The translations under genes and the position numbers were made by a program. From contig JAOUOP010000032.1 of NCBI GenBank assembly GCA_029880325.1, forward strand, positions 1 to 64,000: 64,000 bases of DNA, written 5' to 3'. Positions within the stretch are counted from its first letter, which is position 1. Every line of letters begins with the position of its first letter. This DNA is from Myxococcales bacterium. GTDB lineage: Bacteria > Myxococcota_A > Polyangia > Polyangiales > JAFGIB01. The notes under the pieces were generated by a model. It made no database searches, was not told the origin of the DNA, and was given only the letters and a program-made list of their open reading frames with translations. Shown one piece after another: positions 42,101 to 52,800 of this stretch.

Positions 42101-45100
42101 CGGGTCGACTTGCTGTGCCAGATCGCCGAGCTGTACGAGCTGCAGCTCGACGACCTGGAGCGGGCTTTCAGTTGCTACGCGAGGGCGCTGGCCGAAGAGC
42201 CGGGCAATATCAATACGCAGGATCAGCTCGAGCGCATCACCGCCACCAACGGTGCCTATCAGGCCCTGGCTGAGACCTTCGAGGCTCGCGTGCAGGGGCT
42301 CGAGGATCCGGGGTTGGCTGTCGCACTGCTGATGAAGGCGGCGGAGTTGCGCGAGACCCAGATCGGCGATGCCGACACTGCGATCGCCCATTACACCAAG
42401 GTGCTGCAGCTGCAGGAGGAAAACCTGGAGGCTGCCACGGCGTTGGAGCGCCTGTACCACGGGGCCGGGCGCTACGAGGAACTCGCGGCGATCTATCGCA
42501 AGAAGGCCGCGATGCTCGACGTGCCGGACGAGCAGAAGCAGTACTACTTCCAGGCCGGTCAGATCTACGAAGAGATCCTGGAGCGGCCGGGGGACGCGGT
42601 TGCGGTCTTCCAGGCCGTGCTCGAGGTAGAACCAGACGACCTCGAGGCGCTCGACAAACTGATCGGACTTTTCCTGAAGCTCGGCCGTTGGGAAGAGTTG
42701 CTGCAGGCCTACTCCCACAAGGCCGACATCGTCGACGATCCGGATCAGAAGAAGGCGCTGCTGGCGGAGGTCGGAGCGGTCTACGAACGCGAACTGCAGC
42801 AAACCGAAAAGGCGATCGAGACCTACCAGCGCATTCTCGAGATCGATCCGGAGGACTTCACGGCGGTCGGACGCTTGGATGTCCTCTATTACAGCAGCGA
42901 AAATTGGGAGGAGCTGCTGTCGATCCTGGAGCGGGAGGCCGACCTGGCGCCCGATCCGACCGATGCGGTCGCCTTCCGGTACCGCATCGGTGAGCTTTTC
43001 GAGCTGCGCCTCGATGACGCTTTCCGCGCGGTCGAAGTCTATCGAGACGTGCTCGAGATCATGCCCGATCACGAAGCGACCCAGCAGGCGCTGGAGCGCA
43101 TGATCGCTGCGAATAAGGAGTCGGCCGAGGCGGCGCGGGTGCTCGAGCCGATCTATCGGTCGGCAGCCGAGTCCGCGAAGCTGGTCAACGTTCTCGAAGT
43201 GCTGGTCGCTCAGCAGGAGGACCCGGTCGAGACGGTCGAACTGCTGCATCAAATCGCCGAGTTGCACGAGGTTCACCTCGATCAGCCGCGCCAGGCGTTT
43301 GATGCCTATGCCCGGGCGCTGCCCCACGATAACGAGAACGATAAAACGCTGGCGGCGCTCGAGGTTCACGGCGATCAGCTCGGCCTGTGGCCGGAGGTGG
43401 TTGGGCTCTACGACACCGAAATCGCCAAGCTCAGCGAAGAGTCGCCCGAGATGGCGGTCGATCTGGCCCTGCGGCTGGCGCGCCTGTGCGAGGTACAGGT
43501 CGGCGATGTGGAAGCGGCCATCGCCCGTTACCGCATTGTGTACCAGGCCGATCCGACGCACGTCGGCGCGCTTGAAGCGCTCGACCGCCTCTACGAAGCG
43601 ACCGAGCGCTGGCCCGAGCTTGCCGATGTCCTGGCCAGGGAAGCCGAGATTGCGCCGAGTCCGGACGATGCCTTGGATTTGCAGTACCGGCTCGGCTTCG
43701 TGAACCAGACGCGGCTCGGCAATGTCGAGGCCGCCATCGAGCAATATCGCGAGATCGTCAATGCGGCGCCGGAGCACGAGCACGCACTGACGGCGCTCGA
43801 GGGGCTCTTCTACCAGGGCATTGCGGTGCGCCAAATCGGGGAGATCCTCGATCCGCTCTACCGGATGCAAGACGCCTGGGACAAGCTCGTCGGCGTCCAG
43901 CAGGTTCTGCTGCAGAACGTCGAGGACCCGGAGGATCGCGTTCAGGCGATGCACCGGATTTCGGAGACCGCCGAACAGCGCAGCGGCAACTTCGAACTCG
44001 CGTTCGCGTGGATGCAGCGGGCGCTGCTGGAAGACCCCTGCCATGATCACTCCAGTGGCGAGGTCGAACGTCTGGCGGCAGTCACCGATGGTTGGCCGGT
44101 GCTGGCCGGTACCTACGCGCAGGTGCTGGAAGCGGACCATGCGCCCGAGCTCAAGCTCGAGGTGGCCAAGCGCCAGGCGCGGCTCTACGAAGAGGAGTTG
44201 GCAGACGTCGCGCGGGCCGAGGAGGCCTATCGCTTTGCCCTCGGACTGCAGCAGGTCGACGACGACGTTCTGGCCGCCCTCGACCGTATCTACACCGATC
44301 ACGGCGCCGGCCCGGCGCTTGCCGAGGTGCTGCGCAAGCGCGTCGCGATCGCGGAAGACAGCTTCGACAAGATCGAGCTGATGCACCGCCTGGGTAACGT
44401 GCTCTACAACGATGTGGGGCGCACGGACGAGGCCATCGAGGTCTTCCGCGCCGTCCTTGCAGAAGAGCCGGAGCACGAGGAGACGATTCACGCCCTACAG
44501 AACGTCTACACCATCACCCAGGACTGGGCGAAGCTCTTCGAGGTCTACGAGAAGGAACTCGATGTGGTGATGGGCGACGCCAACCAGGCCGAGATCCTCG
44601 GCCGGATGGCGGTGTTGGCCTGGACCAAGCTCGACAACCTCGATGGCGCGGTCGACCTGCTCAAGCGGGTGCTCGATTTGCTCGGTGAGGATCCCGAGGC
44701 GCTCAACGCACTCGGTAATATCTACGCGATTCAGGAGAACTGGGCGGATTTGGTCGACGTGCTCGAGCGTGAGGTGTCGGTTAGCAATGACGACCAAATG
44801 CGGCTGCGCCTCTACAGCGACCTTGGCCGTATTTGGTACGAAAAGCTGCAGCGCGATCGCAACGCATTGGAGAGTTGGGAACGCACGCTCGATATCGATC
44901 CCGGCTACACGAACGCTCTGTTTGCGATGGCGGACATTCACCGCGCCAACGAGTCGTACGAGGACCTCGTAGACACGCTGCGGCGAGTCATCGATGTCGG
45001 TGCGGCAACCCTCGAAGATGCCGCCATCGAGAACGTCTATATGCAGCTGGGTTCGATCTACGAGACCCAGTTGGAGCGAACGATGGAGGCGGTCGATGCC

Positions 45101-48100
45101 TTTGGTCAGGCGCTCGAACTCAATCCTCGCAATTTCGCAGCGATGGACGCGCTGGAGCGCATTCACACGGCCGAGGAGCAGTGGGAGGACTGCATCGCGG
45201 TCAAGGGGCGCCGCGCCGACGCGCTGGAAGATTCGCGGGAGCAGATCCGGGTCCTGACGGAAATGGCGGAGATGTGGGTCGAGCGCGCCGAGGATCCGGA
45301 CCGGGCGGTCGAGCCCTACACGCGCATCCTGGCCATCGACGGCCTCAACGACGAAGCCTTTGGCAAGCTGGAGCAAATCTACCGGGAGCGTGAGCGCTTC
45401 GAGGAGCAGATCGAACTCTACGTTGGGCGCGTCGAGTCCACCGAGGATGCCGACGAGCGCGTGGACCTGCTGCGCCGGGTGGCATCCGTCAACGAGCGCG
45501 ACCTCGATGACAAGAATCAGGCTTTTGAGGCTCTGCTGCTCGCGTGGACACAGGACTTCACCAACGAGGAAACCGCTCGCGAGCTGGAGCGCATCACGGG
45601 CTTGACCCAGCGTTGGAACGATCTGTTGACCACGGCCAACCAGAGCCTGCAGGAGGTGGCCGCCGACGATAGCGAGACGCGCCATGCCATCTGTCTGAAG
45701 TGTGCCAAGTGGTACACGCGGGAAGGGCATGCCGATTACGCGATTCCCTACCTACAGCAGGTCCTGGCCGTTGATCCGCTGAACGTTCCGGCCATGCGGC
45801 AGATGGCAGACCTCTATCGTCAGACCAAGCAGTGGCAGGTCTACGGGCAGGTGCTCAGTCGGCTTACGGAAATGACCGAGGTGCCCATCGAGCGTGCCGA
45901 GGTCTACGTCCTCATCGGAGCCCTGCAGGAAGAGCAGTTTGCGGCACTCGATGAAGCCATCTCCTACTATCGCAAGGCCCTCGATGCGCTACCGGGGCAT
46001 CTCGATGCGCTCAAGGCGCTCGAGCGCATCTTCCGGGAGCGCGGTCAGTGGCCCGAGCTGATCGACATTCTGAAAAGGAAGGTCGCGGCGATCGAGGAGC
46101 CGGACGAGAAGCTGGCCGCGCAGCTGGTACTCGCCGAGGCCTACGAGGAAAAACTCGGCGACCACGGGAAAGCCATCGGCGAGTTCAAGGCGGTCGTCGA
46201 GGAGGATTCGAGCAATCTCCCGGCACTCAAGGGGCTCGAGCGCCTGTACGCCCATGGTGAACAGTGGCAGGACTTGATGCAGGTGCTCGAGCGCCAGTTG
46301 GAGCTGGTGACGACCGAGCGCGATCAGGTCGACTTGTTGATGCGCATCGGCGCCATGTGGGAGGAAGAGTTCCTCAAGCATGACAAGGCGGCGGAGCGAC
46401 TCGAGCAGGTGATCGGGCTCGACCCCACCTATGTGGATGCCCTGCAGGGGCTCGAGCGTCTGTATCGGCATACGCGGCGCTGGAACGAGCTGATCGACAC
46501 CTACGAGCGCCATGTCGAAGTGGCCTCGGATCGTGCGCAGAAGATGGAACTCTTCGAGCGCATGGGCGAGGTCTACCGGGACGAGCTGAAGGACTCCGAC
46601 CGCGCCATCGAGGCGTTTATCTCGGTTACGTCCATCGACGACGATCATCGCGGGGCGCTCGATGCGCTCGCTCGGCTCTACGAGCAGCGAGGCGAGCAGA
46701 GCATGGCGCTCGACGCGATGGAGAAGTTGACCAGGCTCGAGGAAGACGAGGACAGGCGCGTCGAACTCTTCTACCGGATGGGTCGGCTTTACGACGCCGA
46801 ACTCGGTGACCGGGTGGCCGCCGTGGAGAGCTTCGAAAAGGCGATCGACATCGACCCGGCCCACCTCCCGTCACTGCTGGCGATGCGGGACATTCACGTC
46901 GACGAGGCCGACTGGCACGCAGCCGCGCGCGTTCTCGAACAGGCGTCGGAAGTTGAGCAGCCGGCGCGCAAGGCGGCGGAGCTGCGCGTCGATCTCGGCG
47001 TGATCTACGACGAGCAGCTGAGCGAGCACGAGCGCGCAATCGAGGTTTTCGAGGATGCGATCAAACTCGACCCCGATAGCGCGGGCGCGGCCAAGCCGCT
47101 GGTCAAGGAATACGTCGATGCCGAGCGCTTTGCCGATGCCGAGCCGCTGCTCAAGATGCTCGTCTACAGTGGTGACCTGAAAGAGGACGTCGAGCGCCAA
47201 CGCTATTGGTACACCTACGGTCAAGTCACTTCGAAGCTCGACGACGTCGATGCGTCGATCAAGGCTTACTCCGAAGCATTCTCGCTCGACAGCCAGGACT
47301 TGCCGGCGTTGATGGGGCTGGCCGCTGCCTACTTCAAGAAGAAGGACTGGGACAACGCGCACAAGTACTACCAGATGCTGCTGGTGCACCATCGGGATGA
47401 GCTTGGCGCCGAGGAGGTCACCGACACCCTCTACCACCTCGGCTTGATCAAGCAGGAACAGGGCGAACTCCGCAAGGCGTTCAATATGTTCGACAAGGCG
47501 CTCGAAGAGGACAGCGCCCACCGCCCGACGCTCGAGGCCCTGATCGCGCTCAACACGCGTGAGAAGGACTGGGAGCAGGTCGTCCACTTCAAGAAGCGGC
47601 TTGTCGAGTGCAGTCACGAGGAGTCCGAACTCTTCGAACTCTACGAGCAGATCGGTGACCACTGGCAGAAGGAGCTGAAGAATCCGGCGATGGCAATCGA
47701 GGCCTTCGTCGAGGGTCTGGCCCTTCAGCCGCAAAATCACGTGATGCTGCACAAGCTGCTGCAGCTCTACAGCCAGACTTCGCAGTGGGAGCACTCCATC
47801 GAGATCATCGACCGCATCAGCGATCTCGAAGAGCGCCCCGAAGCCAAAGCCAAGTACGCCAACACGGTCGGCGTCATCTTGCGCGATGAAATGAAGGATC
47901 CAGAGGCGGCCCTCGAACGCTTCGGGCAGGCGCTGGACCTCAATCCAGGTGGCCAGCTGAAGGCCTTTGAGGCGATCAACAAGATCCTCACGCAGAAGAA
48001 GGACTGGAAGCAGCTCGAGCGCGCCTTCCGCAAGATGCTGCACAGGCTTGCCGGCAAGGGCGAGGCGATGCTGGAGTTCAATCTCTGGCACAGCCTGGGC

Positions 48101-49255
48101 GTCATCTATCGCGACCGCTTGAAGAATCTCGAGAGTGCCGCCGAAGCCTTTGCGATGGCTTCGAAGCTGCAGCCGGACAACATGCAGGAGCACGTCATCC
48201 TGGCGGAGATCTTCGCGTTGGTTCCCGATCGGGTGGGGGACGCGGTCAAGGAGCACCAGATCCTGCTGCGGCAGGACCCTTACCGGGTCGATTCCTATCG
48301 GCAGCTCTACAAGCTCTACTTCGGGGCCCGGCGCTATGACAGCGCCTGGTGTGTGGCGGCGACGCTCAACTTCCTGAAGAAGGCCGACACCGAGCAAAAG
48401 CAGTTCTACGAGCAGTACAGACCGGAGGGCCCGATTCGGCCCAAGTCCAGGCTCAACAACGAGCGCTGGGTCAAGGACCTCTTCCATCCGGAGGAGGACT
48501 TCCTGGTCGGCAAGCTTTTCGAGGCCATGACGCCGGCGGTGCTGCGGCTCCGGGCGCAGCCTGACAAGACCTGGCAGCTGCGCAAGAAGGACCTGATTGC
48601 CGATCCGATGAATACCACGGTCGCCTTCGCGCGAACTTTCGGCTTCGCGACCCAGGTGATGAGCCTGCCGCTGACGCCGCGGCTCTTCGTGTGTCCGGAT
48701 CGACCAGGTGCCTTGGACTGGGCGACGACCTTGCCTCCGGCGTCGGTATGCGGCAGCGCGCTGCTCTCGGGCGTCAATCCGCTGGAGGTGATCTTCACCG
48801 CCGCCAAGCACCTGAGCTACTACCGCGGCGAGCACTACATCCGCACGATCTTCCGCACCAAGGACGAGCTGAAGCTGCTGCTGGCGGCGGGCATGCAGAT
48901 CGCCGGCGTGGGTATCAGCGACCCGAACGTCGATCAGGCTGCTGCACAGATTCGCACCCACATGCAGCCGTCGGACCTGGAGCTGCTGCGCAGCATCGGC
49001 AAGCGCTTCGTGGAGGCCGGTGCGCGCACCGACATCAAGAAGTGGATTCGCACGGTCGAGCTTACCGGCTGCCGCGCGGGCCTGCTGCTGTGCAACGATC
49101 TAGATATCGCGGCTCGCATGATCCAGCGCGAGCCTCCGACTGGCGCGGTTGATCTGACGCCCAAGGAGAAGGTCGAGGAGCTGGTGCTCTTCAGTGTGTC
49201 CGAGGAGTACTTCCGGCTGCGGGAGTCGCTGGGCATTCAGATCAACGTGGGCTGA
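39119..49255 (+). CDS. Giant TPR-repeat protein, GltI/AgmK-like
   Basis: About 3,378 residues from the GTG at 39119, with AGGAGG 5 bases upstream (a GTG at 39101 lies before that site and is rejected). There is no signal peptide, so it is probably cytoplasmic. Most of the protein is a repeat of about 73 residues, two TPR-like units each, with a consensus of the type RWEELLxVLxRxA..., RIGxLYExxL, AIExYRxVLExDPxxxEALxALERLY; about 40 copies fit. The last about 300 residues are different (FVCPDRPGALDWATTLPPASVCGSALLSGVNPLEVIFTAAKHLSYYRGEHY) with no catalytic motif I recognise. Myxococcus GltI/AgmK is a comparably huge TPR protein, encoded near gltG, that works in the cytoplasm with MglA and GltJ. 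Confidence 0.75.
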   Translation: MSENDSPVTSESDKGSAVAAMATGDSVGDFAETDGPRELTDEELAKLAELDEALEKFLGQKRWSDVIKTTIAKAELVQHPGIKAELFSEAGRLYVERSSNQAEAIKCFRHVLEFDPENLEAIERLKEMYEKRRDWERMVEVLRMECALLEPVDQPMRRVEIAQLATERLRKPAICIDLWQDVLQIDEANPEAISALANLYERAREWEPLADVLEKKSEQTSDPAELVQLLQKLGMIYADKLNNDQGAIDAFRRLLEHEPGDRRAQEQLKKRYVTARAWDELEEFYGATEKWDELIRTLERAADDKNAELDERITLHFRVARLWQDKQEKPDRAARAYEKVLGLDGSNLEAAEALAPIYEQAGDAKKLAGAHEIRLEHLEDPYERVELLRQTGLLYEERLRDPQTAFERFIEAFTTDPSQPELREDLGRLAAKVKDWDRVFAAYATAIENAGHPDDANDLRLHYGRVLRDADRIEDAIAQFRAVSDARADDRVAIEALDELYRRTENYSELLHVLQRRAELESEPDARRGLAYDVARLYQDQLGQAEQAIEAYRNICIEFGDGETEAYRALEGLYEGQERWEDLAQSLEHRIDLGPESDEELASLKFRLGKVILEHVGDSIRALDLFREVLMIVAEHEGAVLALETLLPDPELGSQAVEVLEPVYEAAGDWGKLIHALDVSLASVHGATERIDVITKIGELYAERAGDQANAFEVYCRALSEAPDNPGIGARLADLARAQNRLPEMVALLSELAAAAADPVLGRELWVRAAQIKDNELQDVEGSVAAYMQALELDDTDLEVLEALESLYRRTERWADLLGVLRRRVRAISDPAEQESLLLQMAFIHDEMLQQPEQAIAIHLEIFELDPGSTSALAALDGLYERQQMWSELAENVNRQLSLAEDEATRLQLMLRMGDIREARMGAVDEAISIYQEVLDRDPACEPAIAALERLLERPEQQARIAEILEPLYRDAGDIQKLIGVHEIQVSLAEEADQRVDLLCQIAELYELQLDDLERAFSCYARALAEEPGNINTQDQLERITATNGAYQALAETFEARVQGLEDPGLAVALLMKAAELRETQIGDADTAIAHYTKVLQLQEENLEAATALERLYHGAGRYEELAAIYRKKAAMLDVPDEQKQYYFQAGQIYEEILERPGDAVAVFQAVLEVEPDDLEALDKLIGLFLKLGRWEELLQAYSHKADIVDDPDQKKALLAEVGAVYERELQQTEKAIETYQRILEIDPEDFTAVGRLDVLYYSSENWEELLSILEREADLAPDPTDAVAFRYRIGELFELRLDDAFRAVEVYRDVLEIMPDHEATQQALERMIAANKESAEAARVLEPIYRSAAESAKLVNVLEVLVAQQEDPVETVELLHQIAELHEVHLDQPRQAFDAYARALPHDNENDKTLAALEVHGDQLGLWPEVVGLYDTEIAKLSEESPEMAVDLALRLARLCEVQVGDVEAAIARYRIVYQADPTHVGALEALDRLYEATERWPELADVLAREAEIAPSPDDALDLQYRLGFVNQTRLGNVEAAIEQYREIVNAAPEHEHALTALEGLFYQGIAVRQIGEILDPLYRMQDAWDKLVGVQQVLLQNVEDPEDRVQAMHRISETAEQRSGNFELAFAWMQRALLEDPCHDHSSGEVERLAAVTDGWPVLAGTYAQVLEADHAPELKLEVAKRQARLYEEELADVARAEEAYRFALGLQQVDDDVLAALDRIYTDHGAGPALAEVLRKRVAIAEDSFDKIELMHRLGNVLYNDVGRTDEAIEVFRAVLAEEPEHEETIHALQNVYTITQDWAKLFEVYEKELDVVMGDANQAEILGRMAVLAWTKLDNLDGAVDLLKRVLDLLGEDPEALNALGNIYAIQENWADLVDVLEREVSVSNDDQMRLRLYSDLGRIWYEKLQRDRNALESWERTLDIDPGYTNALFAMADIHRANESYEDLVDTLRRVIDVGAATLEDAAIENVYMQLGSIYETQLERTMEAVDAFGQALELNPRNFAAMDALERIHTAEEQWEDCIAVKGRRADALEDSREQIRVLTEMAEMWVERAEDPDRAVEPYTRILAIDGLNDEAFGKLEQIYRERERFEEQIELYVGRVESTEDADERVDLLRRVASVNERDLDDKNQAFEALLLAWTQDFTNEETARELERITGLTQRWNDLLTTANQSLQEVAADDSETRHAICLKCAKWYTREGHADYAIPYLQQVLAVDPLNVPAMRQMADLYRQTKQWQVYGQVLSRLTEMTEVPIERAEVYVLIGALQEEQFAALDEAISYYRKALDALPGHLDALKALERIFRERGQWPELIDILKRKVAAIEEPDEKLAAQLVLAEAYEEKLGDHGKAIGEFKAVVEEDSSNLPALKGLERLYAHGEQWQDLMQVLERQLELVTTERDQVDLLMRIGAMWEEEFLKHDKAAERLEQVIGLDPTYVDALQGLERLYRHTRRWNELIDTYERHVEVASDRAQKMELFERMGEVYRDELKDSDRAIEAFISVTSIDDDHRGALDALARLYEQRGEQSMALDAMEKLTRLEEDEDRRVELFYRMGRLYDAELGDRVAAVESFEKAIDIDPAHLPSLLAMRDIHVDEADWHAAARVLEQASEVEQPARKAAELRVDLGVIYDEQLSEHERAIEVFEDAIKLDPDSAGAAKPLVKEYVDAERFADAEPLLKMLVYSGDLKEDVERQRYWYTYGQVTSKLDDVDASIKAYSEAFSLDSQDLPALMGLAAAYFKKKDWDNAHKYYQMLLVHHRDELGAEEVTDTLYHLGLIKQEQGELRKAFNMFDKALEEDSAHRPTLEALIALNTREKDWEQVVHFKKRLVECSHEESELFELYEQIGDHWQKELKNPAMAIEAFVEGLALQPQNHVMLHKLLQLYSQTSQWEHSIEIIDRISDLEERPEAKAKYANTVGVILRDEMKDPEAALERFGQALDLNPGGQLKAFEAINKILTQKKDWKQLERAFRKMLHRLAGKGEAMLEFNLWHSLGVIYRDRLKNLESAAEAFAMASKLQPDNMQEHVILAEIFALVPDRVGDAVKEHQILLRQDPYRVDSYRQLYKLYFGARRYDSAWCVAATLNFLKKADTEQKQFYEQYRPEGPIRPKSRLNNERWVKDLFHPEEDFLVGKLFEAMTPAVLRLRAQPDKTWQLRKKDLIADPMNTTVAFARTFGFATQVMSLPLTPRLFVCPDRPGALDWATTLPPASVCGSALLSGVNPLEVIFTAAKHLSYYRGEHYIRTIFRTKDELKLLLAAGMQIAGVGISDPNVDQAAAQIRTHMQPSDLELLRSIGKRFVEAGARTDIKKWIRTVELTGCRAGLLLCNDLDIAARMIQREPPTGAVDLTPKEKVEELVLFSVSEEYFRLRESLGIQINVG

Positions 49256-49285
49256 GGGCCTCGGCAGCGCGGCGAAGGCAGAGAG

Positions 49286-49801
49286 ATGAGCACAGAGAAG
49301 GCCGAGCTGCGGCTCTCGAGTCGCGGTGAGACGCGCCGCCTCGGCCGTCGCCTGGCGTCCGTGGTGGAGGCCGGCGACCTGGTGCTGCTCGAGGGCGAGC
49401 TGGGCACCGGCAAGACCTTCCTGGTGCGCTCGATCGCCCGCGGGCTGGGGGTGCCGGCGGGCGTGCACATCACCAGCCCTACCTTCGATCTGGTCCACGA
49501 GCTGCCCGGTCGCATTCCGATCGTGCATGCCGACCTCTATCGGCTCGGCGAGGACGATGCGCTTGCGGAGCTGGGGCTGCTAGACCGGATCGGCGGGCAG
49601 GCGCTGCTCATGGTCGAGTGGGGGGAGCGTTTCCCGGAGCTGCGGGAAAGCCCCCATTTGAGCATCGTTTTGAGCATCGATCCGCAGGGCGGGCGTAGCT
49701 GCCGCCTTCGGGGTGAGGGGCCGCGGGGACGGGAAATTTTCCGGAAGTTCCAACATGCCCTGGCCGCAGACCCCATCGGGCGGCGGCCCAGGGCGGGGTG
49801 A
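49286..49801 (+). CDS. tsaE: tRNA threonylcarbamoyladenosine biosynthesis ATPase TsaE
   Basis: 171 residues. ATPase partner of TsaB and TsaD in making t6A in ANN-decoding tRNAs. Walker A (EGELGTGKTFLVRSI) lies near residue 37, followed by SPTFDLVHEL, HADLYRL and VEWGERFPEL, all diagnostic. The C-terminal about 30 residues are more basic than usual. It begins 30 bases after the giant TPR gene. TsaB and TsaD are not in the window. Confidence 0.92.
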   Translation: MSTEKAELRLSSRGETRRLGRRLASVVEAGDLVLLEGELGTGKTFLVRSIARGLGVPAGVHITSPTFDLVHELPGRIPIVHADLYRLGEDDALAELGLLDRIGGQALLMVEWGERFPELRESPHLSIVLSIDPQGGRSCRLRGEGPRGREIFRKFQHALAADPIGRRPRAG

Positions 49802-49862
49802 CGGGCGGCGCCTGCAAGCCTCCCCTTGCGGCCAGGCGCCGGCGGTGGTAGCCCGCCTGCGG

Positions 49863-52800
49863 ATGCCGCGTCGGGACGATATCAAACGGGTACTGCTCAT
49901 TGGCTCTGGACCGATCGTCATCGGCCAAGCCTGCGAGTTCGATTACTCTGGAACCCAGGGGGCCAAGGCGCTCCGCCAGGAGGGCTACGAGGTCGTTCTC
50001 GTCAATTCGAATCCGGCCACCGTGATGACGGATCCGGAGTTCGCCCAGCGCACCTACGTGGAGCCGCTGGACGTGGAGGTGCTGCGCTCGATCATCGCGC
50101 GGGAGCGCCCCGATGCGCTGTTGCCGACCCTGGGCGGTCAGACGGCGCTGAATCTGGCGATGACCCTGGACGACGAGGGCGTGCTCGCCGAGTACGGCGT
50201 GGAGCTGATCGGCGCCAGCGTCCAGGCGATTCGCAAGGCCGAGGATCGCGAGCTGTTCAACCAGGCGATGGAGCGCTGCGGCCTCTCGGTGGCCCGCTCC
50301 TACCTGGCCAGGACCGATGAGCAGGCCTGGGAGGCGGTACGCCAGCTCGGCTATCCCCTGATCCTGCGCCCCTCGTTCACCCTGGGCGGCTCGGGCGGCG
50401 GTGTCGCCCACGATGACGCCAGCTTTGCGGCTGCGATCCAATGGGCCTTCAGCCAAAGTCCGACCCACGAGTGCTTGATCGAGGAGAGCCTGATCGGCTG
50501 GAAGGAATACGAGCTCGAGGTGATTCGCGATCGGGCCGATAACTTCTCGGTCATCTGCACCATCGAGAACCTCGACCCGATGGGGGTGCATACCGGCGAC
50601 TCGATCACCATCGCCCCGGCCATGACGCTGACCGATAAGGAGTATCAGCAGCTCAGGGACGCGGCGCGGGCGGTCATCACTGAAATCGGCGTCGACACCG
50701 GTGGCTCGAATATCCAGTTCTCGGTCAACCCCCGCGATGGCCGCATCATCGTGATCGAGATGAATCCGCGCGTCTCGCGTTCGAGCGCGCTGGCCTCCAA
50801 GGCGACCGGCTATCCGATCGCGAAGATCGCCGCCAAGCTCGCTGTCGGCTATCGCCTTGACGAGCTGCGCAATGACGTGACGGGTACCAGCGCGGCCTTC
50901 GAGCCCAGCATCGACTACGTCGTCACCAAGATCCCGCGTTTTGCCTTCGAGAAGTTCCAGGGCGCAGACCAGCGCCTGACCACGCAGATGAAGTCGGTGG
51001 GCGAGGTCATGGCCATCGGCCGCACCTTCAAGCAGTCGCTGCTGAAGGCTACGCGCTCGCTCGAAATCGGACGCGACGGGCTGCCTTCGCTGCTCGACCG
51101 GGTCGACTACCGAGCCTACGCCAAGCAGCTCAAGCAGCGTGCCCATGACGGCGCCGTTCTCGGCAGCGCGCCGCGCTTCGAGGGTGAGCGGCAGCAGGAC
51201 CTTCCGGGTCTCAAGGAGGCGTTGCTTTCGGTGATCGAGACGCCGCTCGGCGATCGCCTTTGGTACGCGGTCGACGCCTTGCGCGTCGGTTGCACGGCCG
51301 AGGAGGTTTGCGAGCACACGGCCATCGACCCCTGGTTCGTGCAGCAGCTGTGCGAGATCGTGGCCGCCGAGCAGCAGCTCAAGCAGCTCGGCGAAGGCGG
51401 CGGCGAGATCAGCGACCAGGCGCTGCGCGATGCCAAGGTTCTCGGCCTGAGCGATGGGGCGATCGGTACGGCCCTGGGGCGCGAGGCTTCGGAGGTTCGA
51501 GCCATGCGTCTCGAGCGCGGTCTGCGCCCGATCTACGCCCGCGTCGACAGCTGCGCGGCAGAGTTTCCGGCGCTGACGCCCTACCTCTATTCCACCTGGG
51601 GCGAGCACAGCGAGTCCGAGCCCTCCACGCGCAAGAAAGTGATGATCCTCGGCGGCGGCCCCAACCGCATCGGACAGGGCATCGAGTTCGACTACTGCTG
51701 CGTTCACGCTTCCTTCGCACTGCGACAGCTCGGCATCGAGAGCGTGATGGTCAACTGCAATCCGGAGACGGTCTCCACCGACTACGACACTTCGGATCGC
51801 CTTTATTTCGAGCCCCTCACCTTCGAAGACGTGATGGGCATCGTCGAGGAAGAGAAACCCGATGCCGTCATCGTGCAGTTCGGTGGTCAGACGCCGCTGA
51901 AGCTCGCGGTGCCGCTGTCGCGCTCCGGCGTGGAGATCCTGGGCACGCCGGCATCGGCCATCGACCGCGCTGAGGATCGGGATAAGTTTGACCAGCTGCT
52001 CGATTTGCTTGGTCTCAAGCGCCCGGCGGGCGTGATCGTGCGCGGCGCCGACGAGGCGATGGCGGCGGCCGAGCAGCTCGGCTTTCCCGTGGTCGTGCGT
52101 CCCAGCTACGTGCTTGGGGGACGCGCCATGGAGATCGTGCATTCGCCGGAGGGCCTCGAGCGCTACATGGCGGCCGCCTTCGAGGCCATCGAGGACACCG
52201 AGGCGCCCACGATCCTCGTCGATGAGTTCCTGCAGGATGCCATCGAAGTGGATGTGGATTGCCTGGCCGACGGCGAGCGCGCGGTCATCGGCGGCATCCT
52301 TCAGCACGTGGAGGAAGCGGGCGTGCACTCGGGCGACTCCACGATGGTGTTGCCGCCCCACACGCTGCCCGAAAAGGTTCTGGCGGAGATCCGCGAGGCC
52401 AGCCATGCCCTGGCCCTGGAGCTGGGCGTGCGCGGCCTGATGAACGTTCAGTTCGCGGTGCGCGGTGACCAGGTCTACGTCATCGAGGTCAACCCGCGAG
52501 CGTCGCGCACGGTGCCCTTCGTGAGCAAGAGTATCGGTCGGCCGTTGGCCCAGATCGCGACCCAGGTGATGGCTGGCAAGACGCTACAAGAGCTGGGCTT
52601 CACCGAGGAGGTCGTTCCGCGGCACGTGGCGGTCAAGGAGTCGGTCTTCCCCTTCGCGAAGCTTCCCGGTGTCGACACCATCCTGGGCCCCGAGATGCGC
52701 AGCACCGGTGAGGTCATGGGCGTGGGCAGCAACTTTCCAGAGGCCTTCGACAAGGCCATGCTCGCCAGCGGTATGCGTTTGCCTTCCCATGGCAAGGTCT

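Noticed and set aside
41921..44491. 856-residue antisense frame inside the giant TPR gene
   Set aside because: Reverse-strand shadow; the plus frame is uninterrupted and periodic.
49608..52406. 932-residue antisense frame opposite tsaE and carB
   Set aside because: Shadow of clear, full-length tsaE and carB.
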